Source: Verticillium longisporum
Lineage: Eukaryota > Ascomycota > Sordariomycetes > Glomerellales > Plectosphaerellaceae
DNA length: 64,000 nt
Assembly (NCBI GenBank): GCA_019188255.1
Contig: JAETXT010000005.1
Span: 2,604,001-2,668,000, forward strand
Reading direction: 5' to 3'
The notes under the pieces are model-generated. The model saw only the letters and a list, made by a program, of their open reading frames with translations, did no database searches and was not told the DNA's origin. This document shows positions 56,129 through 64,000 of the stretch, piece by piece. How positions within the stretch are numbered: position 1 is the stretch's first letter; every line of letters starts with the position of its first letter. The translations under genes and the position numbers were made by a program.

Positions 56129-59100
56129 ATGTCACCCCAAAATATTCAGCGGTTTTTCGAGCCATGCGCCGCTACAGCCTCCATGTTCCTCTATGCGCAA
56201 GGGTCTTCAGTCGTATGCGCCCATCATGATACCCTCACGATTGAGAGAAGGTTTTCTCGGCATTCAGACGAAGTTCAGTTGCTCGCCGTTGACAACCAAA
56301 GTGAAATGGGCGCTGGACGACTGGTTGTGAGTTATGATGCCGGACAGACAGCCATTGTCTGGGACCTCATGACCGGCGACGAAGTAGCTCGATTTGCCTC
56401 GTATGAGCACTTGACCACAGCCGCTTGGATGCGTAACGGCAATGTTGCGTTCGGTACGTCGTTCATCCCCGCTTCCTGCTCCTGAAGACCATGCGATTGA
56501 CACTGTCGTTGGCAATACCCAAGGAAACATCATCCTATTCGAACCCACAACATCAGAGCATATCTCTGCGAGAACCATAGATCAGATTGCTGTCACTTCT
56601 CTAGCTCCAGCGGCTGATTGCAGGACATTTGCGATTGGGTGAGTGCCTGGATGGCTCGGACGCCTCCAAGCTCAGGCTGCTAATCTGGCTCCAGCTACCA
56701 AAACGGCTCGCTGTTGATAGCCACTCTCCAACCACGATTCACAATTCTTCACAATCTTACCACCTCAAGAGCACCTTCGCCCATTGTCACCTTGAACTGG
56801 CACGCTTCTTCATCCCGGCAAAAGTCGGACATGCTGGCTGTCCAGACCCATGACGGTGATCTTCGGGTCTGGAGCGTTTCAAAGTCGTACAATAGTGACG
56901 ACCCAGCCAAGGTGGTCAGGATATTGAGGCGAACTGAAAACCAAATCACCGGTCCCAACTGGATGGCGTGGTCAAAAAACGGTCGCATCATCCAATACTC
57001 GGACTCGTAAGATCCCCTATCGCCACTGCGACCACAGCCGCGCGCCTAAGTGCATGACGCTAATCACTCTTCACACTACAGGGAGACTTCCTCATGGGAC
57101 GTCAGGACAAAACACGTCACTTACGATAGAATCCCCACCCTGGATATCGTACGGGGCCTTGCTGTCTATGGTCCTGGCGCAAGCCTCTTTACTCTCGGCG
57201 CAAACAACACGGTGCAGCAGTTTGACCTTAACGTCCCGTCGATCATTGTCGCCAATGTCCAGCACCCGGCCAACCTATTGCCACCGTCGCCACCTGTGTC
57301 TATTGAGGAGCAGGCTGCCCAGTCGGCTCGAAGCGCTACCACGATTGCCACGGACTCGGATGCCACGTCGGCATCTATCGAGGGGGTCTCAGAGAGTGAT
57401 GATGATCACCTTTCGCCGTTCGGCCGCATAGTCCGCCAGAGCGTAGCCGAGCCCGCCCCCTCCAATGCCGCCGATCGCTACGACACTGCCAGTCCTGTTT
57501 CAAGCCGCAGCGGACTCTCGTCTCTCTCAAGATCGTCTGCGGGCTCTGCAACACCCGGTAGATACCCGTCTTCAGTACTGTCTCGGCCCCTAACCGAGAA
57601 CACTTACATTTCGTCTGGTGCCTCATCTCTTCGCTCTTCACAAGCTCCCGTCTACAGAGAAAGGGAAAGAGACGTTTACTCGACCAGTAGCTTGAGTGGC
57701 ACGTCACTGTCTTCAACTAGGTCTCGCAGAAAGCCGTCGCCTCTGCGCCACGATGTTTTGCGGAGCCCAGAAGACTCCAAGGTTCACGATCTCTTCCAGT
57801 ATACTCGCAGCCGCCTGAGCGACATTCCTTACAAAAACGTTGCTGCCGAGTCCAGTCGTCTGACTAACGATGACCTGCGTCGCCAGATGCTTAGCACCAT
57901 CTTCGGCTGGCAGAGGGAGATGGAAGATCTAGTCCGCGATGAGCTGAGTCGGCACCCCGCCGGCTCGGCCAGTCGGATCCTCCTGTCCAAATGGCTAGGC
58001 GACATTGACCCTGACATCTTGGCCGCCAACTCGGAAAACATGACCTCGTCTGACTGGATGCTTTTGGCGCTGAGCGGTATTGCGGGCAAGGGCACGCAAC
58101 AGGCTCAACATAAGCTCGGCCTGGCTTACGTCCAGCGACTGCTCGAGACGGGCGATATCCATGCTGCCGCCACCATTCTCATTGGCATGGGTGATCACAA
58201 TGATGCCATTGAGATCTACGTCTCGCACAAGCGCTACATGGAAGCTTTGATCCTGATGTGCTTGTTCTATCCGGCAGTTTGGGAGCGCCAAGCAGCTCTA
58301 ATCAAGAAGTGGGGAGAATGGGCTGTGATGCACGGGCAAACTCAGCTCGCAGTGAGATGGTAAGACCTTTGCGCCGACCTCGGATCAGACTCTTGTACTG
58401 ACAAATACGTCTAGCTTTGCCTGCACTGGCCAGGAGTCTTCGGAACCATGGACCTCACCTTCGGCTGCCCAGGTCAACTTCCAAAGCATCAATGCCGCGG
58501 TGAACCCGAGCATCCCAGAGATTCTCTCACCCCCGCTCTCGCCACCTGGGATCACCCGCGGACCGCAGCGTAGCATTGCGAAAACATCAGCTCTCAAACT
58601 CATCACATCGTTCGGCGACCAGGGCGGAGCCAAGTCGAAGTTCTTCTCGCAGCAAGACGGCGGACAGACTCCCATCGCTGCTGGTGTGACCCCTATTGCC
58701 GAGTCAGCCGTCTCGCCTGGAGGCTTTGATGTTACCACAGCGTTCATCCGCCCATCCAACAGAAGTCAGTTCAACACGCCCAACTCGGCTAGGTCAAACA
58801 CGTCTGCATTTGGCCGTAAACGACTTCCATCTATAGGCGAGATCCCTTCAGATCTACCTCGTGATCTGAAGCGGAACGAGGCGTCCGCCACTCCCGTCGA
58901 CCCTAACGAAGCTCGCCGAGCTGCACACACGCGAATGTCGTCTTCTGACCAGGAAACGTTGGCTGCTGGCCTCTCACTTCAGCGCGCCGCGACCGCTAGC
59001 CCAATGATGATGCGTGATTACCCGAAACCGCCGCGAAGGCTGCGAACTAGAGATCAGCCACCACCATCTCCAGACGCTTTCGTGACCGTCAAGATGGAAG

Positions 59101-61272
59101 GAAACGTGAATCGACGAAACGGTTCTCGTGACCGCATCCCCAAAGGTATACAACTGCAGCTGCAGCCTATGGAGAACCCGATGATCGGAGAAGTCACTTC
59201 CCCTGAACAATCGGTCACATCATCGACTCGTTTCCACTGGCCATCGCGGCGCCGTGGTCCAGGCTCCGTGGCAAGCTCCATAACGTCTCAGTCTAGCACT
59301 GGCAGGAGCCACCGCAGCAACACTACTGGTGCTACCCGCCAGGATTACATTCACAGCCTCGACACTGCTCAGTTGTATGGCAAGAAGCAGCGTAGCCGCC
59401 ACAGCAGCCGCGAAGGCCGTCAAGAGTCTCGCGGACGAGGCGAGCGAGAGAGCAGCCGATCGCGTACTCGTCAGGGTGCATCGCGAGAACGCTCTGGAGA
59501 TCGTGGCCGATCCGCGAGCCGCAAATGGCCCAAGGCCAAGCGGTCACCAACATCACCTATTCCAATGTCGCCCGAGGACCTCATCAACCTGAGCACCCCA
59601 AAGATGCTGGACAGGATGGGTGAAGATCCCGTCACCGCAAGAAAGAGCAGCAAATCCCGGCAGAGCAGTCGCAGCCGGCAACCGAAGAGCAGGACTTCCA
59701 GTCGCGGCAGCCAAACCCGTCGCACGAGTCCAGAGGCTCGCCATCGACCTCCTGCGCTGGAGCTGCGAGGTCGCAGTAAGGGCCGTGAAGGTTCTGCAAT
59801 CAGGTCGCCGTCCTCACCCGTTCCAATGTCTGCGGGAGCCATCCATTACCATGGCTCTGAGGATGAAGAAGATTACCGGAAGGCCGTTGAGGCGCAGGAA
59901 AAGTTCCGCCTGCGCCATAATCGTAGCGCCAGTCAGATTGAACCTAGATCTCCAGACCTAGCTAGGCAAGAGCCATCCGAGAGTCGCCGCCGCCCTGCCA
60001 CGGCGTCTCCCGAGCACCCAAAGCAGACTGTCATGGTCCGGGCCGCGCCTTCCACTGAGCACGCTGGCGACCTCAAGGCAATGAAGGACGAGAGGCAGCG
60101 CAAGAAGGAACAGGCCGCCCGTGAGCTCGAGGAGCGCCGCAAGTCGCTCGCGAAGCGGCCGTTGGCGCCTCTGATCCCCCATCCCAACGACATCTCTCCG
60201 GCTCTGTCGCAAATCGTCGAGGCTCCTGCCTCGACTCAGACGGAAAGCTCTCCCCGTTCCAAGACGGCCGACCCCACTCGAAGCATGTATGCCCGCAGCA
60301 GTCAGAGTGTGCACATTGGCCTTCCAGCAACTCCAAAAGCCATGCGTCTTATCATCGGCTCTGAAAAGGCAGCGCCGCCTGAAATGCCGCCCATTCCGGC
60401 GACATTCGCTCAGCGACACTCGCCTACCGCGTCACCAAATGAGCCGTACGCCAAGGTAGAGTCTGGACAGCCGGAGGCAGAGCCGCTCACTCTCCTGCCG
60501 TCGACGGTCTACCAGCCTCCCACCAGGCCAATGATTCCCCGCAGCATGTCAGCGCCCATTCCAGATGAGCCTTTGGGTCGACGCAGGTCAGATATGCCAC
60601 CGCCGGCTGGCAAAAGCCATGGGCGAACGCACTCTCGAGGCCACTCGATGCTGAAGGGATCCACTGGCGAATTTCGGGGTATTGACGAGATGCTGGGCGA
60701 TAGAAGCAGGAACGAGTTCGGCAGGTCTCCCCCGTTGACAATATGCCGCCACCACCACCCCCACCCCCCATGCTCAAGGAGCTACAACACCTGGCGATGC
60801 CTCCCCCACCACCCCCGGCACCGTTGCCGCACTTTATGCAACCCGGCGCTGGAGCACTTGGAACGGGTATGATTGAGATCGTTGTGGACGACGACGAGCA
60901 GCAGGCGCCTGTGGCCACGCTTGTGGACGCATCCGTTCCTGTTCTGGCAGCGCCTCCGGTGCCTTCCGGCAAGGGCAGCACTCTCGCGGACGCAGTTTCA
61001 CGGAGCGTGAAAGAGAGTCCCGAGACAAGGACAGCAGCATTTCGACGCGGTTCACAAAGGCGACGGAGCGATTCCGGTCGGCAAGCCGCCCGCGAAAAGA
61101 CTCGAGCATGGTGCGCATCCGGTCACCTGGACTCGACGGTGGTCAGACAATCGCTCCGTACGAGAGCGTGCCGATGCCTGGAGGGTACGGCCAACATGAC
61201 CTGCTACGGTCCCCCATCATTTCCGATCAGCAGGGTCTACCGACTGGGCTACACGAGAGCGAGATGATCTGA
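56129..61272 (+). CDS. Large WD40 / helical / disordered protein
   Basis: Five exons (56129-56453, 56512-56638, 56695-57006, 57082-58359, 58415-61272). With two single-base losses restored (C-run 60729-60733, G-run 60973-60975) it encodes 1,633 residues. The N-terminal 370 residues form WD40-type blades (GQTAIVWDLMTGDEVARF, GDLRVWSVSK, SWDVRTKHVTY). A Ser-rich linker and a helical segment follow (DDLRRQMLSTIFGWQREMED, then IYVSHKRYMEALILMC and RQAALIKKWGEWAV), resembling a TPR-like or Sec31/ACE-type solenoid. The last 900 residues are disordered, SR-rich (GERESSRSRTRQ), with a charged coiled coil (KDERQRKKEQAARELEERRK) and two polyproline tracts. Intron 1 is odd: donor GTACGT and branch TTGACAC are good, but the acceptor reads TTG, not TAG. 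The ATG at 56129 begins the propeller; earlier in-frame ATGs exist at 56036 and 56114. Cellular role not identified. Confidence 0.82.
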
Positions 61273-63408
61273 GTGGGCGTCTTTTCACAGGCGCGCAATT
61301 CTTTTTTTTGCTTCCTTCAGACTTTGAAACACAAACGATAAACGACTTCGATTCATTTGCATGGCGATTGGCGTCCAAGGCATTTCTCCGATACCAGCCT
61401 TCGCTTCGGCGCGCGGCACAAGTTCGCCCCGCCTAGACAGTTGCTGAGCCAAGGCTATCCATGGCAGTACAGCATTCCTCTTCAGTACGGCAGACGAAGA
61501 CGCAGACCCAGGGCAGGGCACTATGACAGTTGGCGGGGTGTGGGGGGCCTGTGTGTGTGTGCGGCGCCAGCAGTGCGGCTGTATCAACTTTTCCTACTTT
61601 CCTTGATGTGGCTCTCGCGGCACGCGATGTGCTCGGAGACGACGGAATGGACTTTTGTGCTCGTTCACTTCATGACTGATATGACCAAGGTGAAGAGGGA
61701 GAGGGGAAGGGGGAGGAGAAAAGGGCAAGATTCAAAAGGCCGTAGGGAAAAGGGAAAGGGATTTTACATCGTTGCCTCGCGGCATCTTTGTGTGGGAAAC
61801 ATGATACGGTGCTTAATCAACATGTCTGCTTTGGTCCGACTTTTGCTCATGTCGGGGTGATGGAGTGATGATGTGTGATGGAGGTGAAGATGACGTGCGT
61901 GGGTCGGAAGGAGTCGGAAGGTCGGTCAATGCAGCGGACAGGTAGGTAGTCGAACACGGCGAATTGTGAGATCTTTTCAGAAGCAGCGGTATCGAAAGAC
62001 AGATCAAAAGAAGAGAGAGAGCAAGGCGTCGGGGGAGCAAAAAAAAAAATTTAAAGATTAAAAAGAAGTCGTCATCTCCACCTCGTCCGACTAACCCAAG
62101 CCCCCAGCGATCGTAATCCAGCACGCCATGCGACGGTGAAGGTGCCTCTGCAGAGTGAAGCCTCCCTCAAGTATCACCTTCATTGCTTAGGGCCGCACGC
62201 AGCATCGCTGGTTGCCCAAGCGAGTGGACGACCACCGCGGCATTCGTGCTGGGCGCCAGCTGGGGGGTTCGAACTGGGTTTGGATCAGTCCGGACGAGAA
62301 TTGCGAGAGCTTTCCCCGTTGGGCCATTACAGCCGGCAGAAAAGCCAGATTGGCTGGCTTATAGACCCAGCGGTCATGGCCAGTGGGATGCTTAGTCAGC
62401 GTCGCCTGGAAAGGTGGACTCCCATCGAACAGTGGTGCTTGCTAGCCTTGTATGTCAGTCAACTTCATGGAGATAATCTAATCGTTACACGTTTCCTCGA
62501 GTTGACGCGTATCGGTTGGTTTGTCTGGTGGATGAGCTGGGGCGGACCGGCTGGGCCCTCGTGTACAGCTTTCGATGCTTGGCACACACACTCAGACCAT
62601 TTCATGGTCCGAGCCACGGTCAAGCGACTGGTCGGCAGAGTGTGGACTTCTCCCCCTTCTGGTACTTTCTTGTGTTCAGTGCAGGTTTCCGCCGGCCTTC
62701 TATCCCAGCGGGATTTCATATCTGAGCTCCAGGCTGAGGTTCCGACGGCGCACAGACAGCGAGTCCACGGTGATCTTGAAATGAGACCCATGAACTTTAA
62801 CTGCTTGTTCGCCAGTCGAGTTCCAGAACTCACGTACACGGTGGGGACTGCTACGAAGAGCTCATCACAACACCCCACGCCGCAGAAAGGCCCGGGTCCA
62901 GTACCGAGTGATCCAGAATAAAGATGACGGGCGGCTTGTAAATAGTCCGAATACGAGGCTGCGTTACCTGTCATTGGAGGTACCTCAACTCGACGGTGAT
63001 GTCCAGAGAATGCTATGATGCTTACCTAAGGTAGGTCAGTCGTACTGGGCCAGGCCTGATTAGTCATGTACCAAGGGTGGTGTCAAAACGGAGAAGCCTG
63101 GTGCTGGTACAAGTACATGTACCTCAGCTTCCCTCTCGAGCTGTCACTGATGGCCCACCATCTCGAACAGCTTCATCATGGGTAGCTTCGCAATGCCTCC
63201 ATGAGACTCCGTATCGTTCCGCAAAACTGAAGTCGCGGACAACTATAAGCTGTAAATCCCCGACGAAGCTCCGTCCAGCCAGGGGTACAACGAGCGCATC
63301 AACACAGTCGCCTAGGTCGATCCAATTCTCTGCCATATACGCCTTCCCATCTACTACGTCCCTCGATGATCTGGTGCAGCGGTTTCTGACCACAGAACCA
63401 GCGGCGCC
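61273..63408. other. Intergenic before PIG-H
   Basis: 2.1 kb. A 261-codon plus ORF (62136-62921) overlaps a minus ORF and lacks family features, so it is not called. An A-run is at 62038-62049, and TACCTAAGGTA is at 63023-63033. The final 300 bp should hold the PIG-H promoter. Confidence 0.4.
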
Positions 63409-64000
63409 ATGCTCACGACAGCTCCCCACCTGCTCATACGCAGACCCTCGCCTACGACTGCCGAGTTCACCGTCACGACCCGACCACCAACGACTCTCCC
63501 GCTGCGCCTCGCTCTCCTGGCCCTCGTGCCCCTGCGTCTCGTCGTCGGCGGCTTCTCCCTGCTGCTCCTCTGGTCCATCTACCTCCTCTCGCCATACGCC
63601 CTCCCGGCACCGTCCAAAGCGATCGACGCCTCTCTTCTTTCCATAACGACCTTGCTGCGCGCCCTCCACAACGTCGCCCTCTCGCCCCCCGGCGTCTTGG
63701 CGCGCCGCCTCGCCGCCACGACCCCGCTGGTGCTGCTGCTCCCGACGGCCGTCGTGCTGCTCTGGGCCTCTCTGCGCCGCGTCCACAAGACGGAGAGCCT
63801 GCTCGTGCTGCGCGGGCTCGGCATTCAGACGTCGTCGTCGTCGGGAAGCTACCTCGCGGGCACGGCCACGCGGTTCATACCGACCGAGAAGATTCGGGAT
63901 GTCCTCGTGAACGAGGCGTTTCGGGGGTTCGAGGTCCGCCATTACCTTGTTGTCGTCGTCGAAGGGGAGGGCGAACTTGTCGTTGTATTTTCTGGGCTCT
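63409..64000 (+). CDS. gpi15: GPI-GlcNAc transferase subunit PIG-H (Gpi15), 3' truncated
   Basis: First 197 codons of a subunit of the complex that adds GlcNAc to phosphatidylinositol, the first step of GPI-anchor synthesis on the cytosolic face of the ER. Two hydrophobic segments are visible (about residues 37-65, and PLVLLLPTAVVLLWASL at about 107-123). They are followed by the PIG-H domain: ESLLVLRGLGIQTSSS, TRFIPTEKIRDVLVNEAF and RGFEVRHYLVVVVEGEGEL. This order is typical. The ATG at 63409 is the first in a frame open to the window end. The stop lies outside, so length and any introns are unknown. The opposite strand carries a 272-codon shadow ORF with no family features. Confidence 0.9.
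   Translation, partial: MLTTAPHLLIRRPSPTTAEFTVTTRPPTTLPLRLALLALVPLRLVVGGFSLLLLWSIYLLSPYALPAPSKAIDASLLSITTLLRALHNVALSPPGVLARRLAATTPLVLLLPTAVVLLWASLRRVHKTESLLVLRGLGIQTSSSSGSYLAGTATRFIPTEKIRDVLVNEAFRGFEVRHYLVVVVEGEGELVVVFSGL

Noticed and set aside
62262..62276. GGTTCGAA resembling a tRNA B box
   Set aside because: Flanking bases do not pair as a T stem and no A box or acceptor stem is present.
62136..62921. 261-codon plus-strand ORF
   Set aside because: Overlaps a comparable minus ORF (62465-62974) and shows no family feature.
63124..63942. 272-codon minus-strand ORF
   Set aside because: Antisense shadow of PIG-H; Arg/Glu/Gln-rich as expected from the reverse of a Leu/Ser/Arg-rich gene.

Overview
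The window is nuclear DNA of a filamentous ascomycete, most likely a Sordariomycete and possibly Hypocreales. Evidence: short introns (about 47-93 nt) with GTRNGT donors, CTAAC/CTGAC branch sites and YAG acceptors; a dispersed single 5S rRNA gene and an isolated tRNA gene; intergenic spacing of 0.25-3 kb over most of the window; and many proteins of Pezizomycotina type (NRC-2 kinase, DAD3, Wos2/p23, ALY/REF, Vps24, OST4, PIG-H). The lineage is an inference from gene content, not from a search.

Layout. 1-1850: 3' part of an unknown acidic protein. 2.1-5.5 kb: a small membrane protein, mitochondrial ribosomal protein uS5m and kinetochore subunit DAD3. 5.97 kb: 5S rRNA. 6.8-8.8 kb: NRC-2/Fpk-type AGC kinase with a long upstream region. 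10.8-20.3 kb, a dense housekeeping block: AT-hook/C2H2 protein with a PIP-box, an SDR, Tma46/DFRP1, the 51-residue OST4, ALY/REF with a 792-nt intron, and p23. 21.5-30.6 kb, two divergently transcribed secreted hydrolases: a 1,299-residue SGNH esterase with ten VCBS/FG-GAP repeats and a novel C-terminal region, and an M14 carboxypeptidase. Then tRNA-Ser(AGA), Vps24, a calcineurin-like phosphoesterase and a secreted isochorismatase-fold protein. 35.7-41.9 kb and 46.2-56.1 kb are gene-poor. Between them lie a small conserved-looking phospho/coiled-coil type protein, a GFA-domain protein and a broken hypothetical gene. 56.1-61.3 kb: a large WD40/helical/disordered protein. 63.4 kb to the end: the 5' part of PIG-H.

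Many genes form no pathway with their neighbours; they are ordinary eukaryotic housekeeping neighbours. Two functional groupings are visible. Gene expression and proteostasis: uS5m, Tma46, ALY/REF, p23, tRNA and 5S. Secretory pathway and surface: OST4, PIG-H, NRC-2, Vps24 and the secreted hydrolases.

A cross-cutting feature is that several clearly conserved genes are interrupted by tiny losses of one or two bases, mostly in C, G or CT runs. Adding back the inferred number of bases makes the total coding length divisible by three in every case tested. This points to systematic deletion errors in the assembly rather than pseudogenes. Translations from this window should be treated with that in mind.
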